A stretch of DNA of 64,000 nt from an uncultured Sphingomonadaceae bacterium (GCA_947258815.1 CAMYJW010000030.1:496001-560000); one strand, 5' to 3'; shown: positions 8,847-18,314, counted from the stretch's first letter. The notes: generated by a model from the letters alone, not told the origin. Program-made: numbers and translations.

Positions 8847-10946
8847 CTATTTTTCGCCAAGCGCCTTGTCCTCATGCGCGCGGGCAATGACATACTGGCG
8901 CAGGCTTTCCACCTGATCTTCGCTCAGCGACTCGCCGAACCCGACCATACCGTTCGCTTCAAGCAGGCCATCGTAAACCACCTGCTTCCAGGTATCGGCG
9001 CTCTCCAGCACCGGGCTGCGCCGCAGATCGGGCAGGACAACACTGCCAACCGCCGCATCGCCATGGCAGATGCCGCAATAACGCCCGTAAAGATATTTGC
9101 CGGCGTTCACCTGTTCCGCCGTGCCTTTGAATGCCGGCGGATCGAGCGGCAATCTGGCAAGCTCCGGTGCATCGGGCAATTTGCCGTCACCACCCAGCCT
9201 GAACACCAGCAAGCGCGAGATATTGGGCACCGGAACCGGATTATCGGCAATGATACCACCAGCCGAAATCGCCATGGCACCGCCCGACCCGACCAGCACG
9301 GCGATATACTGTTCGCCTTCAATCATATAGGTGATCGGCGGGGCAATAATCCCGGTCTGCGCCGCGAAAGACCACACCTTGCTGCCATCATTTGCCTTGT
9401 AAGCGGAAAATTCGCCCGTGCCCTGCCCCTGAAATATCAGACCGCCCGCTGTGGACAGCAAACCGCCATTCGCCAGATTGGGAAGTTTCACGCGCCAGCG
9501 CTCTTCCTGCTTGATCGGATCCCATGCAACCAGCCCGCCGGACGTCGCCGCCCGTGCCTGTTTGCGCACCTCGGCGTCTGCCGGCATCGCAGCTTCGGAA
9601 AATTTCGTGCCCGTGTTGAAGCCGCGCTTCCAGTCTGGCTTCCAGTCGGTGTCCGCAACATAGGGATAGGCCATGCTCATCGTTGGGATGAACACCAGAT
9701 TCTCGGTCGGGCTGAACGCCATCGGCGCCCAGCCATGCGCGCCCGGAGGCCCCGGCACGCCAAGAAACGGCTTGCCCGTTTCACCATAGCGCGCAGCCGG
9801 ATTTTCGATTGGCCGGCCCGTTTTCATGTCAAACCCGGTCGCCCAGGTTTGCGGCGCATAATTGTTCGCCGAAATAAGCTCCCCGGTTGCCCGGTCCAGC
9901 ACATAGAAAAACCCGTTCTTGGGTGCCTGCATCAGCACCTTGCGCGTTGCCCCGTCGATCTCAAGATCGGCCAGCATGATGTGCTGCGTGGCGGTATAGT
10001 CCCACGCATCGCCGGGGGTTGTCTGATAGTGCCAGACATAGGCCCCATCGTCTGGCTTTATCGCGACGATTGACGAGATGTAGAGATTGTCACCGCCGCC
10101 GGGCGAGCGAACCGCGCGATCCCAGGGCGAACCATTGCCAACGCCGATATAGAGCAAGTCCAGTTCGGCATCGTAGGCCATCGAATCCCAGACCGTGCCG
10201 CCACCGCCCAGTTTCCAGAACTCGCCGTTCCATGTTTTGCGCGCGCTGGCCAGATATTCAGGCTCATCTTCCGCCTCATCCGGCGATCCGGGCACGGTGT
10301 AAAAACGCCACAGCTGCTTGCCATCGTCCGCATCATAGGCGGTGATATAGCCACGAACGGCATATTCGCCGCCGCCATTGCCGATAATAACTTTGCCGTT
10401 CACAACGCGCGGCGCGCCGGTGATGGTGTAGGCCTTGTTCTGATCGACCGTGACCACGTCCCATTTGACCGAACCATCCTCGCGATCCAGCGCGATCAGG
10501 CGGCCATCGATCGTACCGACAAACAGTTTGTCACCCCACGCCGCCACGCCGCGATTACCAACATCGCAGCAGGCTTTGGCACCGAACGCGCGCGGCACTT
10601 CAGGATCATACTCCCAGATCAGCTCACCACTTTTCGCATCGTAAGCCTTCACCATGCTCCATGCGGTGGTGATGTAGATCTTGCCGTCGATAACCAGCGG
10701 CGTGCCCTCCTGTCCGCGATTCGTATCGAGATCGGCAAACCATGCGAGGCCCAGTTCCCCCACGTTCTCGGTCGAAATACTGGCAAGCGGGGAATAGCGC
10801 TGTTCGCCATAATCACGGCCATAACTGAGCCATTCGCCTTCTGGCGCGCTGACAATCCGCGCACCGGTAACACCGTCGTCCCCACCCGAATCGCTGCAAC
10901 CTGCAACACACAAAAACGCCGCAACAGCCAGAATTCTTGGCCACAT
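8847..10946 (-). CDS. PQQ-dependent quinohemoprotein alcohol dehydrogenase, lipoprotein
   Basis: This 699-residue periplasmic enzyme oxidises alcohols with PQQ and passes electrons to a C-terminal haem c. The N-terminus is a lipoprotein signal (lipobox VAGC, Cys17), so it is probably tethered to a membrane. An eight-bladed quinoprotein propeller follows; the vicinal disulfide pair appears in KACCDVGNRG. The C-terminal cytochrome domain has CGICH (624-628). The architecture matches type II alcohol dehydrogenases, but a lipid anchor is unusual. The ATG at 10946 is chosen over an open extension to 11027 because it gives a clean lipoprotein signal. A MarR regulator is divergent. Confidence 0.88.
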   Translation of the reverse strand: MWPRILAVAAFLCVAGCSDSGGDDGVTGARIVSAPEGEWLSYGRDYGEQRYSPLASISTENVGELGLAWFADLDTNRGQEGTPLVIDGKIYITTAWSMVKAYDAKSGELIWEYDPEVPRAFGAKACCDVGNRGVAAWGDKLFVGTIDGRLIALDREDGSVKWDVVTVDQNKAYTITGAPRVVNGKVIIGNGGGEYAVRGYITAYDADDGKQLWRFYTVPGSPDEAEDEPEYLASARKTWNGEFWKLGGGGTVWDSMAYDAELDLLYIGVGNGSPWDRAVRSPGGGDNLYISSIVAIKPDDGAYVWHYQTTPGDAWDYTATQHIMLADLEIDGATRKVLMQAPKNGFFYVLDRATGELISANNYAPQTWATGFDMKTGRPIENPAARYGETGKPFLGVPGPPGAHGWAPMAFSPTENLVFIPTMSMAYPYVADTDWKPDWKRGFNTGTKFSEAAMPADAEVRKQARAATSGGLVAWDPIKQEERWRVKLPNLANGGLLSTAGGLIFQGQGTGEFSAYKANDGSKVWSFAAQTGIIAPPITYMIEGEQYIAVLVGSGGAMAISAGGIIADNPVPVPNISRLLVFRLGGDGKLPDAPELARLPLDPPAFKGTAEQVNAGKYLYGRYCGICHGDAAVGSVVLPDLRRSPVLESADTWKQVVYDGLLEANGMVGFGESLSEDQVESLRQYVIARAHEDKALGEK

Positions 10947-11086
10947 GATCCTGTCTCTCCCCCGAATTTTGAATCGGGGCATACGCTGAAAACAGCGTCG
11001 GTTCCACTGGTGGATGGAAACTCGCAATTTCGCACGGCATCGCTAGACTTTCCGATCCAGACGATGCCCCTGCGAGGATAGATGTT

Positions 11087-11509
11087 ATGTCCGAACCGGA
11101 AGACGATCCGCTGGCCGGCTCCACAGGCTATGCCTTGCGACGCGCTGCCATGGCGATGCTGGGCGATCTTGCCGAACGACTGACGGCAATCGATTGCAGG
11201 ATTTCCGAGGCGTCAGTCCTGCTTTTGATCGCCGAACGAAAAGATGTAACCGCCACCCGGATAGCCCATGCTCTTGAGATCAAACGCACAAACATGGTCC
11301 CGCTGCTCAACCGACTCGAATCAAGAGGGCTGGTGAAAAAAGTCCCTATCGACGGCAAATCACAGGCGGTCGTGCTGACACCGAAGGGCCGCAGGCGCGG
11401 CGCACGCGCGCTGACCATCACGCAGCAATTTGAGGAAGACCTTATCGCACGCATCCCGCGCGAACACCGCAAACACCTGCTTCCCGCACTGCGAGCGCTC
11501 TGGCTCTAG
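11087..11509 (+). CDS. MarR-family transcriptional regulator
   Basis: This 140-residue protein has a winged helix-turn-helix of the MarR type: the recognition region ATRIAHALEIKRTNMVPLLN is followed by the wing LVKKVPIDGKSQAVVLTPKGRR. MarR proteins are usually ligand-released repressors. It is divergent from the quinohemoprotein dehydrogenase gene with 140 bases between start codons, so that gene is the obvious candidate target. The ligand cannot be inferred. Confidence 0.88.
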   Translation: MSEPEDDPLAGSTGYALRRAAMAMLGDLAERLTAIDCRISEASVLLLIAERKDVTATRIAHALEIKRTNMVPLLNRLESRGLVKKVPIDGKSQAVVLTPKGRRRGARALTITQQFEEDLIARIPREHRKHLLPALRALWL

Positions 11510-11554
11510 CGCGCTTTCCACGCCGAAAAAGTACGAAGCCCGCCAACAAGCCGA

Positions 11555-12439
11555 TCACGGGTTTTCGGGATATTCCCGATTATCAAAATCGCTGGCATCA
11601 TGGCGTTCGCGCAAAAAGCCTTCCGGTCCGCCCGATGTCTGGTTGACGATAGAACCGCGCTTCACCGCTTCACGCTGCCCCAGCGTGTTCATCCAGCGAT
11701 GAATATTCGCATATTCGTGGACCGACAAAAACTCCTGCGCGCCATAGCCATCGCGCATCATCACCGAATACCACGGATAGATCGCGATATCGGCAATCGT
11801 GTAATCGTCACCGGCGACATATTCGCTCTTGCCCAGCTGCGTATCGAGAACATGGAACTGACGCTTTGCTTCCATCGCAAAGCGGTTGATCGCATATTCG
11901 ATCCTGAACGGCGCATACTGGTAAAAGTGCCCGAAGCCGCCGCCTATATAGGGCGCAGCGCCCATCTGCCACATCAGCCAGTTCATCGTCTGGGCGCGCT
12001 GATGCGGTTCTTCCGGCAGAAATGCACCAAACTTTTCGGCCAGATAAAACAGTATCGAACCCGATTCGAACAGATTGACCGGCGGATCGAGCGCGTGATC
12101 GCGCATCGCCGGTATCTTGGAATTGGGATTGATCTCCACGAACCCGCTGCCAAACTGATCGCCATCGCCGATAGAGATCAGCCAGGCATCGTATTCGGCG
12201 CCTTCATGGCCCGCGGCCAGCAGCTCTTCGAGCATGATCGTCACTTTCACGCCATTGGGCGTGCCGAGCGAATAGAGCTGAAAGGGATGCTTGCCGACCG
12301 GCAGTTCCTTTTCATGAGTTGCGCCTGAAACCGGGCGATTGATGCTGGCAAAAGCGCCGCCGCTGGGGGTGTCCCAGGTCCAGACTTTGGGCGGGACATA
12401 ACCGGCAGGCTGGTTGTTGGCAGGATCGCTTTGGGCCAT
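11555..12439 (-). CDS. yghU: YghU-type glutathione S-transferase/disulfide reductase
   Basis: This 294-residue cytoplasmic protein has the long N-terminal extension (PPKVWTWDTPSGGAF) peculiar to the YghU/Nu-class glutathione transferases. It continues with the thioredoxin-fold region (PNGVKVTIMLEEL, NPNSKIPAM, ESGSILFYLAEKF) and the helical C-terminal domain. Characterised members bind two glutathione molecules and reduce disulfides or peroxides. It stands alone, converging on the MarR gene and divergent from purU. Confidence 0.9.
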   Translation of the reverse strand: MAQSDPANNQPAGYVPPKVWTWDTPSGGAFASINRPVSGATHEKELPVGKHPFQLYSLGTPNGVKVTIMLEELLAAGHEGAEYDAWLISIGDGDQFGSGFVEINPNSKIPAMRDHALDPPVNLFESGSILFYLAEKFGAFLPEEPHQRAQTMNWLMWQMGAAPYIGGGFGHFYQYAPFRIEYAINRFAMEAKRQFHVLDTQLGKSEYVAGDDYTIADIAIYPWYSVMMRDGYGAQEFLSVHEYANIHRWMNTLGQREAVKRGSIVNQTSGGPEGFLRERHDASDFDNREYPENP

Positions 12440-12612
12440 GAGAATTTCCTTGATGCTATGCGCGTCTGCTGGCCGAGATGGGCAACCCTGCGCGCGATTG
12501 CAATCAGGTAAAGGTTGACCGCGCGCCTGCTCTGGTCAAACAGCACCGCCAAGCCGGAAAGGGCAACCCTTTCGCCAAGCTTGCGCCAATGTCCTTTCGG
12601 GGAGACAAAACC

Positions 12613-13467
12613 ATGTCCGAGGCCCAGATTCTGACACTGTCATGTGCGGACAGGCCGGGTATCACCGCCCGCGTGGCCAGCTATCTCTTCGATCAGGGGT
12701 GCAACATCCTTGAAGCGCAGCAGTTCAACGATCGTGATAACGACCGGTTCTTCATGCGGGTGGAGTTTGATCCGCAAGGCAAGCCGGTCGAGACAATCCG
12801 CTCAGGCCTTGAGCAACTGGCAAGCGCATTCGCGATGGACTGGCAGCTTCGCGGCAAACACGCACCGCGCAAGGTGTTGCTGATGGTCAGCAAGTTCGAT
12901 CACTGTCTGGGCGATCTGCTGTATCGTTCGCACATCGGCGAGCTGCCCATGGATGTGGTCGGGATTGTCGGCAATCATCCGCGCGCGGCGCTCAACATCC
13001 CGCTTCCGCCTGATGTCACCTATCACCACTTCCCGATTACCAAGGAAACGAAGCCGCAACAGGAAGCGCAGGTGAAAGGCGTGGTGGAGGAAACCGGCGC
13101 GGAGCTGGTTGTCCTTGCGCGGTATATGCAGATCCTGTCAGACGATATGACCCGGTTTCTTACCGGGCGCTGCATCAACATTCATCACTCGTTCCTGCCC
13201 GGCTTCAAAGGCGCGCGCCCCTATCATCAGGCGCATGCCCGCGGGGTGAAGATGATCGGCGCAACCGCGCACTATGTTACCGCCGATCTCGATGAAGGGC
13301 CGATCATCCATCAGGATGTCGAAGCCATCACTCATGCCGATCAGCCCGATGATCTGGTCCGCAAGGGCCGCGATATCGAACGGCGCGTTCTGGCCGAAGC
13401 GGTGCGCATGCACCTTCAGGACAGAGTGCTGCTGAACGGCGACAAGACAGTCGTTTTCAAAAGCTGA
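12613..13467 (+). CDS. purU: Formyltetrahydrofolate deformylase
   Basis: This 284-residue enzyme hydrolyses 10-formyltetrahydrofolate to formate and tetrahydrofolate, supplying formate and balancing the one-carbon pool. The N-terminal ACT domain (about residues 1-80, LSCADRPGITARV) is followed by a formyltransferase domain with NHP, HHSFLPGFKGARPYHQA and the catalytic aspartate in DLDEGPI. The ATG at 12613 is chosen because the ACT domain begins there and GGGGAGA lies upstream; the frame extends 45 codons earlier without homology. Confidence 0.95.
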   Translation: MSEAQILTLSCADRPGITARVASYLFDQGCNILEAQQFNDRDNDRFFMRVEFDPQGKPVETIRSGLEQLASAFAMDWQLRGKHAPRKVLLMVSKFDHCLGDLLYRSHIGELPMDVVGIVGNHPRAALNIPLPPDVTYHHFPITKETKPQQEAQVKGVVEETGAELVVLARYMQILSDDMTRFLTGRCINIHHSFLPGFKGARPYHQAHARGVKMIGATAHYVTADLDEGPIIHQDVEAITHADQPDDLVRKGRDIERRVLAEAVRMHLQDRVLLNGDKTVVFKS

Positions 13468-13547
13468 CCGCAGACAGCCGCAGGCGGCGGCTGCCCCGCC
13501 TGCCCGCTGCATGTGCCCCGCCGTTGCACCGTCTGCCAGCTGCCCGT

Positions 13548-14585
13548 CTAGCCCACGAAAATGAGCGATTTGCCCACGTTTTCGCCCGCATAAAGCCTTG
13601 CGATAGCGCCCGGCGCGCCATCAAAACCTGTCGCGATATCTTCATCGTGAACCAGCGTGCCATCGGCAACCAGCGGCGCAAGATATTCCAGCGCGGCGGG
13701 AAAATCGGCCATGTGATCGAAGATAACGAACCCGCCCCATTGCAGGCGGCGCATCAGCACTTCGCGTTCATTGCGCAAGCCGGACGGCACCGGTATCCAG
13801 TTGGCGATAGACGCCGTGCCACACTGCACGATCCGCCCGCCAACATTCATCGTGCGGATCACCGTATCCAGAATCGGCCCGCCGACATTGTCATAATAAA
13901 CATCGGTGCCATCGGGCACCAGCGCGGCAACGATATCATCGAGATCGCCCGATTTGTAATTCGCCGCCGCATCGAAGCCAAAACGCCCGGTGCAGCGCGC
14001 CACTTTTTCATCGTCTCCGGTCAGCCCGACAACGCGGCAACCTGCCTGTTTGGCAAGCTGTCCTGCCAGACTGCCCACCGCGCCTGCCGCAGTTGTCACC
14101 AGCACGGTATTGCCTTCAACGGGTCGCCCGACTTTGGTGAGCGCAAGATAGGCGGTCAGCCCGTTCATCCCCAGCACCCCGGCATATGCGGAAAGCGGCG
14201 CGGCAACTTCGCCGATCCGCGTCATCAGCGCATCGGGGCCGACAACCGCATAGTCCTGCCAGCCAAACCAGCCATAGACATATTGCCCCACCGCAAATTC
14301 CTCGTTGCGCGTCTCGACAATCACGCCAACCGCAAGCGCGCGCATCACGCTGCCCAGCGGCACCGCCGCCGAATAATTCGCTGCCTCGTTTGACCAGCCG
14401 CGCTGCGCCGGATCGACCGACAGATAGATGTTGCGGACCCGAAACTGCCCCTCACCCACTGGCTCAAGATCGCATTCGTCCAGTGCGAAATGTTCAGGCT
14501 GTGGAATGCCAACCGGCCTGCCCGTCAGCAAAACGCGCCGATTGCGATCGGGATGAGAATAGTCTGGAATGAATGCGGCTGTCAT
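13548..14585 (-). CDS. NADP-dependent medium-chain oxidoreductase, CurA-like
   Basis: This 345-residue protein is a zinc-free medium-chain dehydrogenase/reductase of the leukotriene B4 12-hydroxydehydrogenase/CurA group. The N-terminal part has RNIYLSVDPAQRGW; the nucleotide-binding segment is VTTAAGAVGSLAGQLAKQAG, with YYDNVGG further on, a signature of this group. Such enzymes reduce the C=C bond of enones. The ATG at 14585 is chosen over an open extension of 39 codons into the divergent neighbour's promoter. It has no obvious operon partner. Confidence 0.85.
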   Translation of the reverse strand: MTAAFIPDYSHPDRNRRVLLTGRPVGIPQPEHFALDECDLEPVGEGQFRVRNIYLSVDPAQRGWSNEAANYSAAVPLGSVMRALAVGVIVETRNEEFAVGQYVYGWFGWQDYAVVGPDALMTRIGEVAAPLSAYAGVLGMNGLTAYLALTKVGRPVEGNTVLVTTAAGAVGSLAGQLAKQAGCRVVGLTGDDEKVARCTGRFGFDAAANYKSGDLDDIVAALVPDGTDVYYDNVGGPILDTVIRTMNVGGRIVQCGTASIANWIPVPSGLRNEREVLMRRLQWGGFVIFDHMADFPAALEYLAPLVADGTLVHDEDIATGFDGAPGAIARLYAGENVGKSLIFVG

Positions 14586-14680
14586 ACGGGCGTCCCAATT
14601 GTGATGTTTGATCTGATGTATCGAATGCCCCCTTATCGGACGCCGAGACGCGGCGCCAGAACCTATGCTAGAGAGCCGGT

Positions 14681-15454
14681 ATGACAACAGAATCACCCGC
14701 ACGCGTGCTGCACCTCCCCAGCGGCCAGAACTTCAGAGACGTTGGCAGTTATCCCACCCGCGATGGCCGGAAAACACGCTGGAGGCATGTGTTCAGATCG
14801 GGCTATATGTCTGGAATTGCAGGCGAAGATATCGCCCACCTACACAGTCTGGGGATCGACACGATCGTTGATCTGCGTTCAAACGAAGAGCGTGCCGACC
14901 GGCCGACAACCTGGCATGAAGGCACCGAAACCCAGCTTTGGGCGCGCGATCACGGGTTCAGCGTGGGCGCAATCGGCGAGCTGGCCAACCGGCCGGATCT
15001 GGAACCGCACCACAGCCGCGAAACGATGCTCGAAGCCTATCGCAAGCTGCCGCACGAACAGATCGATTCATACCGCGAACTGTTCACCCGGCTTGCCACT
15101 GGCCGGGTGCCGATCCTGTTCAACTGTTCGGCCGGCAAAGATCGCACCGGGGTTGCATCGGCCTTGCTGATGAAGCTTCTGGGCGCGGACGATGAAGCCA
15201 TTTTTGAAGACTATATGCTGTCAAACGAGGCGATTGACGGCCTTGTCAGATACATGACCGAAACGCCCAAATATCAGGGGCTGATTGAGCGGATGGACTG
15301 CGCCCTGCCCATGCTGCGGGTTGAACGCGAATACCTTGCGGCCAGCATGACCACGATCGAAACAAACCACGGCAATGTTGAGCGTTACCTCAACGAAGCA
15401 ATGGGAATCGACGCGGACATGCAGGCCGCAATTCGCGAAAACCTGCTGGACTGA
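14681..15454 (+). CDS. Tyrosine-protein phosphatase (DSP/Y_phosphatase3 type)
   Basis: This 257-residue cytoplasmic phosphatase starts with the NFRDVGSYPT block typical of bacterial tyrosine/lipid phosphatases of the MptpB-like family. It has the P-loop CSAGKDRTG with Cys149 as nucleophile and Arg155 as phosphate-binding residue. DIVDLRS-type sequence (IDTIVDLRSNEE) lies near residue 65. The physiological substrate cannot be told; relatives act on phosphotyrosine, phosphoserine or phosphoinositides. It is divergent from the reductase gene and converges on the lyase gene. Confidence 0.88.
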   Translation: MTTESPARVLHLPSGQNFRDVGSYPTRDGRKTRWRHVFRSGYMSGIAGEDIAHLHSLGIDTIVDLRSNEERADRPTTWHEGTETQLWARDHGFSVGAIGELANRPDLEPHHSRETMLEAYRKLPHEQIDSYRELFTRLATGRVPILFNCSAGKDRTGVASALLMKLLGADDEAIFEDYMLSNEAIDGLVRYMTETPKYQGLIERMDCALPMLRVEREYLAASMTTIETNHGNVERYLNEAMGIDADMQAAIRENLLD

Positions 15455-15479
15455 CGCGCAAGCCGCAAGCCGGACTATC

Positions 15480-16379
15480 CTATCCGGCCCCGAAGGCTTG
15501 CGCCTGCGCCAGCAGGCGCTCGGCCTGTTTCTGGTGCGGAATATCGATCATCTTGCCATCCAGACCGACGGTTCCCGCTCCGGGATTTGCGGCAAAGGCA
15601 TCAAGCACTCGCTGTGCATGGTCTATCTCTTCGGCTGAAGGCATGAAGCTGGCGTTGATCCCGGCAACTTGCGCGGGATGAATGGCGATGCGCCCGGTAA
15701 AGCCTTCCGCCCGCGCCGCACGGCATGATGCGCGCAAACCTTCATCATCGCGGAAATCGACATAAAGCGTTTCCACCGCCTGAACTCCACTGGCATGCGC
15801 GGCCATAAGGCACAGCGAGCGCGCCATCTTGAACGTAAATGCCCATTCGCCCGACGCATCGACATTGGTGCTTGCCCCCATCGCGGCGGAAAGGTCTTCC
15901 GCACCCCATGTCAGCCCGGAAAGCCGTTCAAGCCCGGCGGTTGCGAAATCACCAAGGTGGAACGGCGCAATCGCGGTTTCCGTTGCCACCGGCAGGATCT
16001 TGGTCGAGCCGGGCTCAACACCATTCGCCGCTTCGAGCGCATCGAGATAATGCGACAGGCGGCGCACATCTTCAGGCGTGTTGGTTTTGGGCTGCATGAT
16101 GCCGTCCGGCGCGCCGGACATGATCGCCACCATATCCTCAACCGTCATCCCGGTGTCGAACGGATTGACGCGCACCCACAGTTGCGGCTTGCGTTTTTCG
16201 CGCGGCCGCTCTGCCAGAAATGCCGGAACGAGTTCGCGCGCCAGCGGCTTGTTGGCCGGCGCAACGGAATCTTCCAGATCGAGGATCACCGCATCGGCGC
16301 CACAATCATCGACTTTGCCAAGCTTCTTTTCGCTGTCCCCCGGAATGAACAGCAGCGATCTGAGAGGAACCTCGCTCAT
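15480..16379 (-). CDS. HpcH/HpaI-family CoA-ester lyase
   Basis: This 299-residue TIM-barrel enzyme resembles citrate lyase beta subunit and malyl-CoA/beta-methylmalyl-CoA lyases. LFIPGDSEKKL at the N-terminus binds the CoA ester, DAVILDLEDSV holds metal-binding acids, RVNPFD contains a catalytic arginine, and LTWGAEDLS closes the site. Such enzymes cleave beta-hydroxyacyl-CoA into glyoxylate (or pyruvate) and a shorter acyl-CoA. Its ATG overlaps the stop of the upstream MaoC hydratase (ATGA), so hydration followed by cleavage of one substrate is likely. The exact acyl chain is unknown. Confidence 0.88.
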   Translation of the reverse strand: MSEVPLRSLLFIPGDSEKKLGKVDDCGADAVILDLEDSVAPANKPLARELVPAFLAERPREKRKPQLWVRVNPFDTGMTVEDMVAIMSGAPDGIMQPKTNTPEDVRRLSHYLDALEAANGVEPGSTKILPVATETAIAPFHLGDFATAGLERLSGLTWGAEDLSAAMGASTNVDASGEWAFTFKMARSLCLMAAHASGVQAVETLYVDFRDDEGLRASCRAARAEGFTGRIAIHPAQVAGINASFMPSAEEIDHAQRVLDAFAANPGAGTVGLDGKMIDIPHQKQAERLLAQAQAFGAG

Positions 16380-16837
16380 GCCGCGTCAGCCGGTTTCTTG
16401 CGCTGCAGGCCAGAGCGTTTGCACTGCGCAACAACATCGCCATGCTGATTGAATGCCTTGTGAAGAAACGTGACGATCCCGGCCTGCGGGCGGGATTTCG
16501 ATTCGCGCAGTTCGATCACTTCGCTCACAACATTGATGGTATCGCCATGAAACAGCGGCTTTGGAAAGCGCACTTCATCCCAGCCCAGATTGGCAACCGC
16601 GGTGCCCAGCGTGGTATCTCCCACCGAAATTCCCACCATCAGCCCCAGCGTGAACGCCGAATTGACGATCCGCTGACCGAACTCGGTGCCTTTCATATAC
16701 TCTTCATCGAGATGAAGCAGCGCGGGATTATGAGTCATCGAGGTGAACAGCACATTGTCTGTTTCGGTCACCGTGCGGCGAATCGGATGATCGAATGTCA
16801 TCCCCACTTCCAGCTCGTCAAACCATAGTCCGGGCAC
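16376..16837 (-). CDS. MaoC-family (mesaconyl-CoA-type) hydratase
   Basis: This 153-residue single hot-dog protein has WFDELEVGMTFDHPIRRTVT at the start and the MaoC core SMTHNPALLHLDEEY followed by FGQRIVNSAFTLGL. Short MaoC hydratases paired with HpcH lyases usually hydrate an unsaturated dicarboxylyl-CoA before retro-Claisen-type cleavage. The GTG at 16837 is chosen because AGGAGA lies 6 bases upstream and the family-like sequence starts there; the frame stays open upstream through AT-rich DNA without similarity. It is translationally coupled to the lyase. Confidence 0.85.
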   Translation of the reverse strand: MPGLWFDELEVGMTFDHPIRRTVTETDNVLFTSMTHNPALLHLDEEYMKGTEFGQRIVNSAFTLGLMVGISVGDTTLGTAVANLGWDEVRFPKPLFHGDTINVVSEVIELRESKSRPQAGIVTFLHKAFNQHGDVVAQCKRSGLQRKKPADAA

Positions 16838-17126
16838 TTTCAGTCTCCTCTCATATGCAGAAATCCGCAGAACTGCGTTGCTTCGATTGACATTGTAATT
16901 ATGTTTACTAATTAGAAAAAAGAATCGCAATCGCCTATATCACGCAGGCGGCCGGTGTAACCTGCTGTCTCCCGAATGCACGGTTGCGAAACGCGCGGCC
17001 GCGGTTTGAATGGCGGCGCACGCGGGCGTCGGTGAAAATGGTAACGTAACCGCGTTTTCTGGTGGTTCAAACGGGCCGGTGCGCTAGACCATTGGCCAAC
17101 AGATATTTTGGGTGAGGAGCAGGACA
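16838..17126. promoter_or_regulatory. Divergent regulatory region with an AT-rich core
   Basis: This 289-base gap separates the divergent MaoC hydratase and acyl-CoA dehydrogenase genes. Around 16886-16922 it is markedly AT-rich against the GC-rich background, with TTGACA at 16887-16892 and a TAATTA repeated on either side of TGTTTAC. This is probably a promoter/operator zone, but no -10 element convinced me. The remaining part shows nothing recognisable. Confidence 0.35.
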
Positions 17127-18293
17127 TTGCAGATTGAACTGAGCGACGACCACAAGGCGATTCAGGATAACGTTAAACGCATCTGCGACGGGTTTGGCGA
17201 CGAATACTGGTCCAACCTCGATCAGACGGGTGAGTTTCCTCACGAATTTCACAAGGCGCTGGCCGAAGCCGGATGGCTGGGCATCACCATGCCCGAAGAA
17301 CTGGGCGGCGCTGGCCTTGGCGTTACCGAAGCGGCGATCATGATGAACACGATCACCAGTGGCGCAGGCGGATATTCCGCAGCGTCCACCGTTCATATGA
17401 ACCTGTTTGGCCCCCATGCCGTTGTCGTGTTCGGCAATCCTGAACAGAAAGAACGCATGCTCAAGCCGCTGATCGCGGGGACCGACAAGGCTTGTTTCGG
17501 CGTGACCGAACCCGATGCCGGGCTTGATACCACCAGCATCAAGACATTCGCCACCAAGGTTGACGGCGGCTATCGCATTACCGGTCGCAAGATCTGGACT
17601 TCGACAGGTCAGGTCGCGAACAAGATCGTGATCCTCGCGCGCACCACCCCCAAGGAAGAGTGCAAGAAGCCCACCGACGGGATGAGCTTTTTCTACACAG
17701 ACCTCGATCACGATCAGATCGAAGTGCGCCGCATCCCCAAGATGGGCCGCAATGCGGTCGATTCGAACGCCACTTTCATTGACGATTATTTCGTTCCCGA
17801 CGAAGATCTGATCGGTGAGGAAGGTAAAGGCTTTCATTATATCCTGCACAGCCTCAACCCTGAGCGGATTCTGGTGGCCGCCGAAGCCATCGGCCTTGGC
17901 AAAGGTGCACTGGAACGCGCGGCGCAATATGCCAATGAACGCCATGTTTTTGGCCGGCCGATCGGCATGAACCAGGGCATTCAGCATCCGCTGGCGGAAA
18001 ACTGGATGTATCTGGAATCGGCGTTCTGGATGGTGATGCGCGCCGCATACCTTTACGATGCCGGTAAATCCTGCGGGGCAGAGGCGAACTCAGGCAAGTT
18101 CCTTGCCGCGCGCGCCGCTTTTGAAGCCTGCACTCGCGCCGTGATGTCGCATGGCGGCATGGGCTATTCGCGCGAATATCAGGTTGAGCGGTTGTTCCGC
18201 GAATCGATCCTGCTGCGGATTGCGCCGGTCACCGAACAGATGATCTGCAACTTCATCGGTGAGAAGGTTCTAGGCCTTCCCAAATCATACTGA
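17127..18293 (+). CDS. Acyl-CoA dehydrogenase
   Basis: This 388-residue flavoprotein oxidises an acyl-CoA to the trans-2-enoyl-CoA and passes electrons to electron-transfer flavoprotein. Family blocks include CFGVTEPDAGLDTTSI (flavin and substrate contacts), GRKIWTSTGQVANKIV, and in the C-terminal helical domain ERHVFGRPIGMNQGIQHPLAENW and AVMSHGGMGYSREYQVER. A TTG start at 17127 is proposed because GAGGAG lies 7 bases upstream; a GTG 15 bases earlier is the alternative. It is first in the plus-strand series of CoA-ester genes, separated from the next gene by tandem repeats. Confidence 0.92.
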   Translation: MQIELSDDHKAIQDNVKRICDGFGDEYWSNLDQTGEFPHEFHKALAEAGWLGITMPEELGGAGLGVTEAAIMMNTITSGAGGYSAASTVHMNLFGPHAVVVFGNPEQKERMLKPLIAGTDKACFGVTEPDAGLDTTSIKTFATKVDGGYRITGRKIWTSTGQVANKIVILARTTPKEECKKPTDGMSFFYTDLDHDQIEVRRIPKMGRNAVDSNATFIDDYFVPDEDLIGEEGKGFHYILHSLNPERILVAAEAIGLGKGALERAAQYANERHVFGRPIGMNQGIQHPLAENWMYLESAFWMVMRAAYLYDAGKSCGAEANSGKFLAARAAFEACTRAVMSHGGMGYSREYQVERLFRESILLRIAPVTEQMICNFIGEKVLGLPKSY

Positions 18294-18314
18294 TCGAGAG
18301 CCACCTAAACCAAA

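Noticed and set aside
8874..10073. A 399-residue open frame opposite the quinohemoprotein dehydrogenase
   Set aside because: It lies wholly within a well-supported gene and its composition is that of an antisense shadow.
13468..13547. GC-rich hairpin-forming sequence between purU and the reductase gene
   Set aside because: Stems are imperfect and no T run follows on either strand, so I did not call a terminator.
16887..16914. TTGACA as a sigma-70 promoter for the acyl-CoA dehydrogenase
   Set aside because: At the allowed spacings the -10 hexamer matches poorly, so only a general regulatory region was recorded.
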